Of a stretch of DNA of 32,770 nucleotides, positions 25,952 through 32,770 are shown piece by piece; within the stretch, counting starts at the first letter, position 1; each line of letters opens with the position of its first letter. The stretch is from the NCBI GenBank assembly GCA_945878925.1, contig CAMDXE010000009.1:1-32770 (forward strand). Reading direction: 5' to 3'. The translations under genes were made by a program, and so were the position numbers. Under the pieces are notes generated by a model. The model had not been told where the DNA came from and did not search any database. It worked only from the letters and a program-made list of their open reading frames with translations. This DNA comes from Chitinophaga pinensis (GTDB lineage Bacteria; Bacteroidota; Bacteroidia; NS11-12g; UBA9320).

Positions 25952-27929
25952 TGATATGTGGTGGAGCTGGGATGCCTGCCACAGGCAGAATAATGGAACA
26001 ACTATTATTGATGCTTATGACCTGGCCACTGGTATTACGATTCCCTCAGGAACTACAGTAACCTGGAATACGGCTGGTAATGTAAAAAAAATACAGGGTA
26101 AGGTAATCGTAGAACCCGGTGCAATCCTGGTAATTGAAAATGGACAAATTGTGGAGATGCTAGATGATTATTATACCGATCAAGCCTGTGGATTTGAAGT
26201 AAGGGCCGGCACCGGCGGACTCATGGGTGGCATTTTACTTATAAGAACCGGTGCTATACTAAGAGGTATCACATCTATGGGGCTTCATAAAACATCAGGC
26301 TTAGGAGCCAATAAAAGCACAGATAAGAATACAGGACTTGATATTTACCCTGATGCAAAAGTTTTTTACCTCTCACAATGGCCGGGAATTGTGGTAAAAG
26401 GTGATGCTACAAAGGATGCATTGAGTTCCATTCAGGGGATGGTAATGATTGATGGCAGTTCAGGTACTGTATTAATTCAAAATGCAAAAACCGCAATTAC
26501 TTCTGAAAATGGTGGCAGAATTACCTGTACGAAAGGAATTTTTAGGAATTGTTCTACGGCTATCGAACTTAAGCCTTATTTAAGTCCTTCCGATAATGAA
26601 GTAAGCGGTTCAAATTTTACCGAAACAACTTTTGAAGTAAATGATCATATTTCGCGATACTTTACAAACGATAATATGTATATGCATTACAATCATGATT
26701 TTCATGATGTAATCCTTGTAAAGATGACAAGAGTTAGAGGGGTAGATTTTGCCGGATGTAAATTTTTGAATAATGATTTACATATTTATGCCGTAGGCCA
26801 TAACAATACCCGGGGCACAGGCATCAAAAGTATTGAAAGCAGCTACGCCTTACATAAAAATGGTTTGGGTACGATGAACTCTCAAACCGGCTGTCCTGAA
26901 TTTGCAGGCTCAATTCAATGTGAGTTTCAAAACTTATCGTTTGGTATTGATGCTACGGTAGCCTCTGGCACTTCAGTCCGAAATGAAATCGGGATACAAC
27001 AAACAATATTTACCAATATACATGATGCAGTTTCAACAAATGCAATTGATAATTTAAAAATTTTTGGGTCCACATTCAGTTATGATATTGCAAATGCTAA
27101 GTTCCCACCAGGAGTTCCCGGCTCACACATGCATTTTATAAATACAAGCCAAAACCATCAAAATATAATTTTTGATAACACTTTAACAAGTAATGAACCT
27201 ACTGGAACTTTTGTTTCTATATTTTGCTCTTCCCTTACACATGAATTTTCCAAAGTTCAGAAAAATCATTTTTTTGGTACCTCAATAGCGCCATCAGATG
27301 CAATAGGTGTTGAAGTAAATGGAAATAACTTACAAACGGATATAAAATGCAATGATTTTTATCAACGCTTTAATGCTTGCATCTTGAATAGAGGAGTATT
27401 AAAAACCCAGGGTAGTTCCTTATTATCGGCAGGTAATCGTTTTATTACTGACGCTTACCCGGCCTGTACAATAGACCCTGAGCAACATTTGAAAAATGAT
27501 TTTGGCGCAGGTGCTTTCACCTATTTTTATAAGTCAGCGATTCTTAATGAAGAGCCAACATGTGCTACCTCAACAATTATTACAACTGATATTGGTCTGT
27601 TGGGTATTTCTCCAAATGATGTCAATCAGGAAAGTGCAAAACTTTGTGAGTTAAACTGCCTTGGCAGAGGTTTAAGTGTTCGTACACCGGAACAAAAATC
27701 CATGCTTAAAATTTATCCGAATCCTGCCAATACCAAATTTACTATCGAAGTACTAACCCCTGTTGGCACTCTTAAACTTTATGATGCCATTGGTAAATTG
27801 GTTTGGACCCAGTATATCGAATCCACCTTTACAGAAGTGGATGTATCCCAATATCCCAAAGGCATTTATCAGGTGGTGCTGGAACAAAAAGGGATAATTA
27901 ACACCGCTCAAAAATTGATAGTGAAATAA
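25851..27929 (+). CDS. Tyrosinase-like protein, C-terminal part: beta-helix region and T9SS type A tail
   Basis: Continues the upstream ORF in the +1 frame; the track's start at 25536 is a shadow of the N-terminal part. It begins with the copper-B end (GPNRAAAVFLFWAWHAWIDD, His retained, the preceding His of the usual HH pair replaced by Trp). About 500 residues follow with repeated short strands and Asn/Gly/Thr turns (KIQGKVIVEPGAILVIENGQ, GGRITCTKGIFRNCSTAIEL), suggesting a right-handed beta-helix. The last 80 residues, LKIYPNPANTKFTIEV...GTLKLYDAIGKLV...YPKGIYQVVLEQ...QKLIVK, are a type A T9SS sorting domain, so the product should be exported across the outer membrane. The catalytic role of the fusion is not known. 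Confidence 0.75.
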   Translation: MGGGTTIQRSQMGTLGPNRAAAVFLFWAWHAWIDDMWWSWDACHRQNNGTTIIDAYDLATGITIPSGTTVTWNTAGNVKKIQGKVIVEPGAILVIENGQIVEMLDDYYTDQACGFEVRAGTGGLMGGILLIRTGAILRGITSMGLHKTSGLGANKSTDKNTGLDIYPDAKVFYLSQWPGIVVKGDATKDALSSIQGMVMIDGSSGTVLIQNAKTAITSENGGRITCTKGIFRNCSTAIELKPYLSPSDNEVSGSNFTETTFEVNDHISRYFTNDNMYMHYNHDFHDVILVKMTRVRGVDFAGCKFLNNDLHIYAVGHNNTRGTGIKSIESSYALHKNGLGTMNSQTGCPEFAGSIQCEFQNLSFGIDATVASGTSVRNEIGIQQTIFTNIHDAVSTNAIDNLKIFGSTFSYDIANAKFPPGVPGSHMHFINTSQNHQNIIFDNTLTSNEPTGTFVSIFCSSLTHEFSKVQKNHFFGTSIAPSDAIGVEVNGNNLQTDIKCNDFYQRFNACILNRGVLKTQGSSLLSAGNRFITDAYPACTIDPEQHLKNDFGAGAFTYFYKSAILNEEPTCATSTIITTDIGLLGISPNDVNQESAKLCELNCLGRGLSVRTPEQKSMLKIYPNPANTKFTIEVLTPVGTLKLYDAIGKLVWTQYIESTFTEVDVSQYPKGIYQVVLEQKGIINTAQKLIVK

Positions 27930-27952
27930 TTAATAAATATAAACTTAAATTT

Positions 27953-27986
27953 GTGTAGAGTATGCAATTTTTAGCTTGCTCTGCAC
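27953..27986 (+). terminator. Probable terminator after the tyrosinase-like gene
   Basis: GTGTAGAGTATGC can pair with GCTTGCTCTGCAC, allowing several G-U pairs, 24 bases behind the stop; only a short TTTA follows. Suggests the next gene has its own promoter. Confidence 0.35.
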
Positions 27987-28005
27987 TTTATCATAAAAAA
28001 AACAA

Positions 28006-28521
28006 ATGCGGATACTCTTTTTATTGATATGTTTTTTTAGTTACAATCTTTTATCAGCCCAAGGTTGGGATTGGGGGATTGACGTGGCTCAAAAGAAAGG
28101 CTTACCTAGGATATTTAATCATCAGGTTGATAGCTTTGGTAACAGTTATTTAACTACAAATGGCAATGGCTCTAATGATATGGTCTTAAAATCAACTAAT
28201 GGTGATTCCGCTTCTTACATTAAATATGTCCGAAAACTTATAAAACTTAATAGGAAAGGCAAGAAAATATGGGATAAATCTTTACCACCTGGTAATTTTA
28301 TATTTTTATTAAACCGGGAAAATGAACTATACATCATTCTTGAGCAAACAAGAAGCTACTCTGATTTTAAATTTGCCAATAAAACTACCAAAAATCCAAT
28401 CTCTCCCAGTTTGTTAAATAAATATTATTTATTAAAATATGACAAAAATGGAAATGAAAAGGATTTAATTGAACTTTTTACCTTTCTTATCGCCTTTCAT
28501 TTCTGGATTGGTATCATATAA
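28006..28521 (+). CDS. T9SS cargo protein, N-terminal part (frameshifted)
   Basis: Signal peptide MRILFLLICFFSYNLLSAQ, then WDWGIDVAQKKGLPRIFNHQ and DSFGNSYLTTNGNG, the opening of Bacteroidota surface proteins with WD/SBBP-like beta-propeller repeats (VDSFGNSYLT, YDKNGNEK). Near 28475-28490 the frame is lost: this ORF ends in TFLIAFHFWIGII, whereas frame 3 reads YLSYRLSFLDWYHIKGNLL straight into the downstream ORF. One additional T in the TTTTT at 28475-28479 would join both into a 992-residue protein. Confidence 0.65.
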   Translation: MRILFLLICFFSYNLLSAQGWDWGIDVAQKKGLPRIFNHQVDSFGNSYLTTNGNGSNDMVLKSTNGDSASYIKYVRKLIKLNRKGKKIWDKSLPPGNFIFLLNRENELYIILEQTRSYSDFKFANKTTKNPISPSLLNKYYLLKYDKNGNEKDLIELFTFLIAFHFWIGII

Positions 28522-28577
28522 AGGGTAACCTGCTAATTTTAACTATTAACAGAAACCGAGACTCTAATGATTCCTTA

Positions 28578-30983
28578 ATGTTTAAAAATACCACTATTCC
28601 ACCTAAATTTAATTACAGATATAGCGACCGGATAATTGCCTGCATTGATTTAAAAACTTCAAACCTAAATTGGTATAAATCCTATGCTTTTGATAAATAT
28701 GGCTCCATTGGGCAATATAACTGTTATTTAGATAACAATTATATCTATCTGAATGTTAATTCTATAACTAGCGATGGATATATTTCCCGCCCCCGATTGC
28801 TAAAACTGGATTATTCAGGCGATACTATTATTTCGAAAACCTTTACAGGTACTGTGCCTTCAAACAGAGGTTTACATGTTATTACAAAGAGTAAAAATAA
28901 TGATATACTGATACGGATTGGTATGACAGATACTACGTATCTCGATAATATACAATTCCCTGTAAAGAGGGGTTTGCATAAGTTTGCAATAGTTTGCATG
29001 GATAGTAATTTAAACTATAAATGGCATTGGATGCTTGATTGCGATAATTACGGCACTAATACTGATTTAGTGACGGACAATGATGGCAATATTTTTGTTT
29101 CTACACATTTATTTGATACTGCTTATTCAGGAAACTCCGTTTTTTATGCCGACTATATAAGCATTTTTCTGAACCCGATATTTAAATTAGATAAAAATGG
29201 CAAGTTGATTGAAATAATAAATATAGATGTAGATCAAACTTTGGGGTATGGATACTTAAACATGGATAAATACTCCAACCTATACCTTTATGGCTCCTAT
29301 GCAAATTTTAACAGCCAAATACCCAGAAGCAGCATCCAATTTGGTGATTTTAGATTTCAGGCTTCCTCCAGTACTCAAAATGCCGGGCTATTTTTAGCCA
29401 AATACAATTCCCATAAGCTCCAAATATCCAATAAATCCCTTTGGTGCCCAACGGATAGTTTGGCCGCAGATGCCGATACCATTTATAAATTTTTCAGGTG
29501 GGTGGTGGATGATACCTTAACTTTTTGGGGTAAAAAAATTAATCCAAAATATAATGAAACGGATAAACATAAAGTAACTCTTTTTGGCTATGAAAGGGAT
29601 AGCTGCATGAGTAGGAGAACTGATACATTTAAAGTGTACATACCCCCTGTGGCAAAATTGGATTATTTTGGCATTGCTTGCCGCTATAACCCGGCTATAT
29701 TTAAGGATAAAAGCATTATTGGCTTATTGCCCAATTTATCTTCAAACATTAAGGTAAACTATGGCGATGGGATAGATACGGCTATCAATTCATCCTTATT
29801 TCAATTAAATAATGTGCAAATAAAACACGCTTATATCGATACGGGAATTTTTAAAATTACCTACATCGTAAATTATAAAAATTGTTCGGATACGTTTGTT
29901 TCATCAATCAGAGTTATAGATGCTCCAAAACCTGGATTTGAACTTAGTGAATATAGTGGCTGTGCACCTTTAAGAGTAAAAGTGAAAAACACCTTTGTTG
30001 GTATGTGTGATAGGATATTATGGGAATATGATACCAGCCGGCTTGTGCAAGAAGATAGCTTGTATCAGAACAAAAAAATTGAATTTATTTTTGATAAACC
30101 AGGCAATTATTCCGTAAAGCAAAAGCTATTCGCCCCATCGGGTTGTGTAAGTGAAACCACAAAAACTATTTCAGTTTTAGATGGGTTTAGGGGGAAGGAT
30201 AGTTTGCTCATAAATTATGTAACTGTTAGTAATCAAGATGAGATTACCATAAATTGGAGGAAACTCAATAAAGCCAAAGAATATGAAATATCTGATGGCA
30301 CAAGGTCAAAATTTACAAGAGATACGAACCTTGTCGTTACTAATTATTATACATCCAAAAATAGCTACAGCTTTTCGGTTAGTGGTTTAGATACCTGCAG
30401 AAATTTAATAAAGAGTGATATTTCTAAAACCATTTTGCTAACTGGTTTTTCAGATACTTTTAATAAATTTTCGGTAATCAATTGGTCTCCTTATGAGAAA
30501 TGGCCAAATGGTGTTTCTGAATATTCTATTGAATATTTCAACAACCAATCCAATGTTTTTGAAAGCCTTAGTAATTCGTCATCTTTAAATTATACTGACA
30601 ACCATTTTTTAGAATTAGATAATTCTTTAATTGAAAAATGTTATCGAATAGTTGGTCATCAATCCTTGGGTTCAAATAAATCAGCAAGTAACATTCTTTG
30701 TTTAAAATATCAACCAACCATCTTTGTACCCAATTCATTTAGTCCTAATGGTGACGGGCTAAACGATAAATTTGAAATTGTTTCAATGGGTTTAACTGAA
30801 ATTAAAGTTGAGATTTATAATAGATGGGGTGTATTGCTTTTTGAAACAAATAATGAAAAGAATTACTGGGATGGGACTTATCAAAACACCTCGGTTCCCA
30901 TTGGAGGATACATCGTTTTAGTAAATGCAAAATCAAATCAAGGATCTTATCATTATTCTGGTTCAATTAATATTTTGAGGTAA
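28578..30983 (+). CDS. T9SS cargo protein, C-terminal part with type B sorting domain
   Basis: This frame is open from 28473, so the ATG at 28578 is probably internal to the original gene. About 300 residues continue the beta-propeller-like repeats (NDGNIFVSTHLFD, LDKNGKLIEIINID). PKD-like/Ig-like segments follow with paired cysteines (FELSEYSGCAPLRVKVKNTF, FDKPGNYSVKQKLF). The final 90 residues are a gliding-motility-associated, type B T9SS C-terminal domain: FVPNSFSPNGDGLNDKFEI, IYNRWGVLLFE, WDGTYQ, GGYIV and YSGSINILR. Such proteins are surface adhesin-like cargo that stay in or are released from the outer leaflet. No catalytic domain recognised. Confidence 0.75.
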   Translation: MFKNTTIPPKFNYRYSDRIIACIDLKTSNLNWYKSYAFDKYGSIGQYNCYLDNNYIYLNVNSITSDGYISRPRLLKLDYSGDTIISKTFTGTVPSNRGLHVITKSKNNDILIRIGMTDTTYLDNIQFPVKRGLHKFAIVCMDSNLNYKWHWMLDCDNYGTNTDLVTDNDGNIFVSTHLFDTAYSGNSVFYADYISIFLNPIFKLDKNGKLIEIINIDVDQTLGYGYLNMDKYSNLYLYGSYANFNSQIPRSSIQFGDFRFQASSSTQNAGLFLAKYNSHKLQISNKSLWCPTDSLAADADTIYKFFRWVVDDTLTFWGKKINPKYNETDKHKVTLFGYERDSCMSRRTDTFKVYIPPVAKLDYFGIACRYNPAIFKDKSIIGLLPNLSSNIKVNYGDGIDTAINSSLFQLNNVQIKHAYIDTGIFKITYIVNYKNCSDTFVSSIRVIDAPKPGFELSEYSGCAPLRVKVKNTFVGMCDRILWEYDTSRLVQEDSLYQNKKIEFIFDKPGNYSVKQKLFAPSGCVSETTKTISVLDGFRGKDSLLINYVTVSNQDEITINWRKLNKAKEYEISDGTRSKFTRDTNLVVTNYYTSKNSYSFSVSGLDTCRNLIKSDISKTILLTGFSDTFNKFSVINWSPYEKWPNGVSEYSIEYFNNQSNVFESLSNSSSLNYTDNHFLELDNSLIEKCYRIVGHQSLGSNKSASNILCLKYQPTIFVPNSFSPNGDGLNDKFEIVSMGLTEIKVEIYNRWGVLLFETNNEKNYWDGTYQNTSVPIGGYIVLVNAKSNQGSYHYSGSINILR

Positions 30984-31113
30984 GTTCATATTATTAGTTG
31001 AAAACACATCAACACCGCCATACAATTTGTAAGTTATCTTCTTTTCAATTTAATCCTTCACTAATAGCAAAAAGAGGATAAAATCCAGAACTACAAACAT
31101 TTTAAAAAACCCA

Positions 31114-31144
31114 TTTGAATTTTAGGATGCAATGATTATCTTTG
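31114..31144 (+). promoter_or_regulatory. Promoter of the rpsF-rpsR-rplI operon
   Basis: TTTG (31114-31117), 19 bases, TATCTTTG (31137-31144): the canonical Bacteroidota -33/-7 pair, 31 bases before the rpsF ATG. The best promoter match in the window. Confidence 0.7.
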
Positions 31145-31175
31145 CGGCCCTTAAAACAAAATAGATTCAAAAAAA

Positions 31176-31544
31176 ATGGAATTAAAAAATTATGAATCTG
31201 TAATCATACTAACGCCCGTATTGGCCGAAAAACAGATGCAAGAAGCCCTTGCCTCTTTTCGCCAATTGATTACAGAGCAAGGCGGCAACATTGTCCGCGA
31301 AGAAAACTGGGGATTAACAAAATTGGCTTATCCCATTGCTAAAAAGAGTACAGGTTTTTACCACATCTTCGAATTTAAAGCACCAGGCACTATTGTAGCC
31401 AAGCTCGAATTAGCGTTTCGACGCGACGAACAAGTACTACGTTATTTAACTATTGCCCTCGACAAACACGCCGTATTATACAACGAGCGTCGTAGCAAAG
31501 GCGAATTCAACAAACCAAAAGAAGTTAAGGAGGCCACCGTATGA
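31176..31544 (+). CDS. rpsF: 30S ribosomal protein bS6
   Basis: 122 residues of the alpha-beta platform protein that pairs with bS18 on the 30S subunit. Start MELKNYESVIILTPVLAEKQ, the GGNIVREENWGLTKLAYPIAK core and the RRDEQVLRYL segment are standard. The leader is short and has no Shine-Dalgarno sequence. The stop overlaps the rpsR start (ATGA). In Bacteroidota bS6 helps form the pocket that hides the 16S anti-Shine-Dalgarno tail, together with bS18 and bS21. Confidence 0.97.
   Translation: MELKNYESVIILTPVLAEKQMQEALASFRQLITEQGGNIVREENWGLTKLAYPIAKKSTGFYHIFEFKAPGTIVAKLELAFRRDEQVLRYLTIALDKHAVLYNERRSKGEFNKPKEVKEATV
31527..31533 (+). promoter_or_regulatory. Strong Shine-Dalgarno site of rpsR
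   Basis: AAGGAGG with a seven-base spacer to the rpsR ATG, located inside the rpsF 3' end. Unusual here because no other gene examined in the window, apart from rplI, has such a site. Confidence 0.75.
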
Positions 31545-31822
31545 GCAGAATAAAAAAATCATCCGCACAAGACGATAGTTTTATGTTTAATAACTCGCCT
31601 TTGCAGTTTAAGAAAAAATACTGCAGGTTCAAAAAAAGCGGGATTAAATATATAGATTATAAAAGTTCTGAATTTTTAATGAAATTCGTAAACGACCAAG
31701 GCAAACTTTTACCACGTCGACTTACAGGAACGTCCTTAAAATATCAACGCAAAGTGGCTGAAGCTGTAAAACGCGCCCGACATTTAGCAATTTTACCATT
31801 CATAGGCGATCAATTAAAATAG
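31541..31822 (+). CDS. rpsR: 30S ribosomal protein bS18
   Basis: 93 residues, with a somewhat longer N-terminus than the E. coli protein (SSAQDDSFMFNNSPLQFKKK). The core KYCRFKKSGIKYIDYKSSEFL, RLTGTSLKYQRKVAEAVKRARHLAILPF is clear. It starts in a four-base overlap with rpsF and has a strong Shine-Dalgarno site. bS18 partners bS6, and in Bacteroidota it also contributes to sequestering the anti-Shine-Dalgarno end of 16S rRNA, which makes its own Shine-Dalgarno notable. The rplI Shine-Dalgarno overlaps its stop codon. Confidence 0.97.
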   Translation: MSRIKKSSAQDDSFMFNNSPLQFKKKYCRFKKSGIKYIDYKSSEFLMKFVNDQGKLLPRRLTGTSLKYQRKVAEAVKRARHLAILPFIGDQLK

Positions 31823-31826
31823 GAGG
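31821..31826 (+). promoter_or_regulatory. Strong Shine-Dalgarno site of rplI
   Basis: AGGAGG overlapping the rpsR TAG stop, eight bases before the rplI ATG. Confidence 0.75.
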
Positions 31827-31834
31827 AAAATAAA

Positions 31835-32278
31835 ATGAAGATTATTTTAAAAGAAGATATAAAAAACTTGGGACAAAAAGACGACGTTGTAGCTGTAAAA
31901 AATGGCTACGGACGTAATTTCTTAATTCCAACAGGAAAAGCTAGCCTAGCTACCGAATCGGCCCTTAAAATTTTGGCCGAAAACATCAAACAAAGCAAAT
32001 ACAAGCAAGAAAAAATTAAAATGCTTGCAACCGAAACAGCTGCCAAGTTAGATGGAACAACTATAAATATTATCACTAAAGCTGGATCGAATGGTAAAAT
32101 ATTTGGTTCGGTAACGACTATACAAATTGCTCAAGCCTTAAAAGACAAAGGATTTGACGTAGATAGACGCAAGATAGTGGTTGACGATATCAAATTTTTG
32201 GGTGAATATACCACGGTTATAAATTTACACCGCGAAATTTCAGTTAATGTAACCCTTAATGTTGCTCTAGAAGCTTAA
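31835..32278 (+). CDS. rplI: 50S ribosomal protein bL9
   Basis: 147 residues: N-terminal rRNA-binding domain (MKIILKEDIKNLGQKDDVVA, VKNGYGRNFLIPTGKA), the long connecting helix (ILAENIKQSKYKQEKIKMLA) and the C-terminal domain (NIITKAGSNGKIFGSVTTIQIAQAL, VDRRKIVVDDIKFLGEYTTVI). Complete, last gene of the operon, with a Shine-Dalgarno site and a terminator directly behind it. Confidence 0.97.
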   Translation: MKIILKEDIKNLGQKDDVVAVKNGYGRNFLIPTGKASLATESALKILAENIKQSKYKQEKIKMLATETAAKLDGTTINIITKAGSNGKIFGSVTTIQIAQALKDKGFDVDRRKIVVDDIKFLGEYTTVINLHREISVNVTLNVALEA

Positions 32279-32302
32279 AAAAATTTAAGACCATCACCAT
32301 AA

Positions 32303-32334
32303 AAAAACCGCTAAGCAATTGGCGGTTTTTTTTA
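32303..32334 (+). terminator. Rho-independent terminator of rpsF-rpsR-rplI
   Basis: AAAAACCGC, loop TAAGCAATTG, GCGGTTTTT, then further T: a classic GC-stem with T run 25 bases after the rplI stop. Confidence 0.88.
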
Positions 32335-32502
32335 TGCCTTTTTGGTAACGATTTGCAGGAATATTTGGTTGGGGGGCAACCTCTTAGCCTACTTTAAGCC
32401 CCCTCTAACTACAAAGCAGCCATCTAAATATACTTACTATTAGATGCTGTTGCTATAATGATACCTGCGTTAAAGTTTTCTTAGTTTGGCACCATTTCCT
32501 TT
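32335..32502. other. Intergenic stretch with imperfect hairpins
   Basis: No supported gene. Contains GGTTG-GGGGG-CAACC (32367-32381) and a longer bulged hairpin, CAGC-C-ATCTAA paired with TTAGAT-GCTG (32417-32449). Their role is unknown. Confidence 0.35.
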
Positions 32503-32634
32503 TTATATAGTATTTAGTATTTCTTGAATTTTGAGTTTCAAATCTGCTAAGTCAAATTTTATTATTTCCCATAAGATTTCAGAATCAATCCCAAAGTATT
32601 CATGAATCAAGATGTTTCTCATACCAATAGTGTC
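32503..32634 (-). pseudogene. HepT-like (HEPN) toxin, 3' fragment
   Basis: The frame reads DTIGMRNILIHEYFGIDSEI, then LWEIIKFDLADLKLKIQEIL and a stop. RNILIHEY is the RX4HxY motif of HepT-type HEPN ribonucleases, and GMRNxLIHEYF-x-ID is the family's C-terminal signature. A normal HepT has about 110 residues; here only 43 remain and an in-frame TAG stands immediately upstream (32635-32637). The missing 5' part is not found in other frames of the window, which suggests truncation by a rearrangement or insertion. An MntA partner is not visible. Confidence 0.6.
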
Positions 32635-32770
32635 CTAAACGTTTTTTATTCAGAGTCAAAGGTATTGGTTTTTCTGTGTTAACGGCATCCAGTTTGTTAT
32701 TTTCAAAAAAGAACCCCCTGTTTGATAAATTGGGGTGGTGGTTCAATGTGTTCTTCGAATGGCCTATCCA
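32600..32770 (-). other. Open frame running off the right edge
   Basis: 56 codons without a stop enter from the window edge (KNTLNHHPNLSNRGFFFENN, NTEKPIPLTLNKKRLGHYW) and end at 32600-32602 inside the HepT fragment. I do not recognise it. The plus strand is also open over part of this stretch, so it may be chance or the end of an inserted element. Confidence 0.2.

Noticed and set aside
31145-31175. S6:S18-binding RNA structure in the rpsF leader
   Set aside because: The leader is about 30 bases and AT rich, with no stem that could match the known leader motif.

Overview
The window comes from an AT-rich member of the Bacteroidota. The evidence is Bacteroidota-type promoter boxes (TAnnTTTG, once with TTTG 19 bases upstream), near absence of Shine-Dalgarno sequences, a type A T9SS C-terminal sorting domain and a type B (gliding-motility-associated) one, several secreted or outer-membrane proteins, and a GatB and a split atpD-atpC locus of Bacteroidota style. 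No rRNA, tRNA or CRISPR array was seen.

Layout. 0-13 kb is mostly housekeeping and envelope: a DegP/HtrA protease (-); a translationally coupled operon of ECF sigma factor, membrane-anchored anti-sigma-like protein and dapF (+); pabB and a sugar-type nucleotidyltransferase (-); an OmpA-domain protein (+); a sirtuin (-); a MATE exporter and a small beta-barrel-like protein (+); and a MORN/OmpA protein (-). 13-24 kb holds gatB, an unknown secreted protein, atpD-atpC, a saccharopine-dehydrogenase-like protein and uvrA. Three type II toxin-antitoxin loci are scattered among them. Two of these carry damage the ORF track hides: a RelE-like toxin with an in-frame TGA (13062-13349) and a HigB reading frame with no ATG, GTG or TTG start (about 20154-20444). 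The third (18436-18935) looks intact.

24-31 kb is an accessory block: a lipocalin-like lipoprotein, a divergent XRE regulator with a cluster of GGAATA/TATTCC inverted repeats in front of it, then two large T9SS cargo genes. The first is a tyrosinase-like copper domain joined to a long, probably beta-helical region and a type A sorting tail; it is split by one base at a run of eight G. The second is a repeat/PKD-like protein with a type B sorting domain, split by one base at a short T run. 31-32.3 kb is the rpsF-rpsR-rplI ribosomal operon, where rpsR and rplI (but not rpsF) have strong, well-spaced Shine-Dalgarno sequences. The right edge carries a 5'-truncated HepT-like fragment next to an open frame that leaves the window.

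No clearly new defence or mobile system is present. The points most worth following are the copper-domain/T9SS fusion with its G8 tract and operator cluster, the Shine-Dalgarno sites inside the operon encoding bS6 and bS18, the decaying toxin-antitoxin loci, the heptamer arrays upstream of gatB and uvrA (the gatB one duplicated around a toxin-antitoxin locus), and the probable leaderless starts (TAnnTTTG, four bases, ATG).
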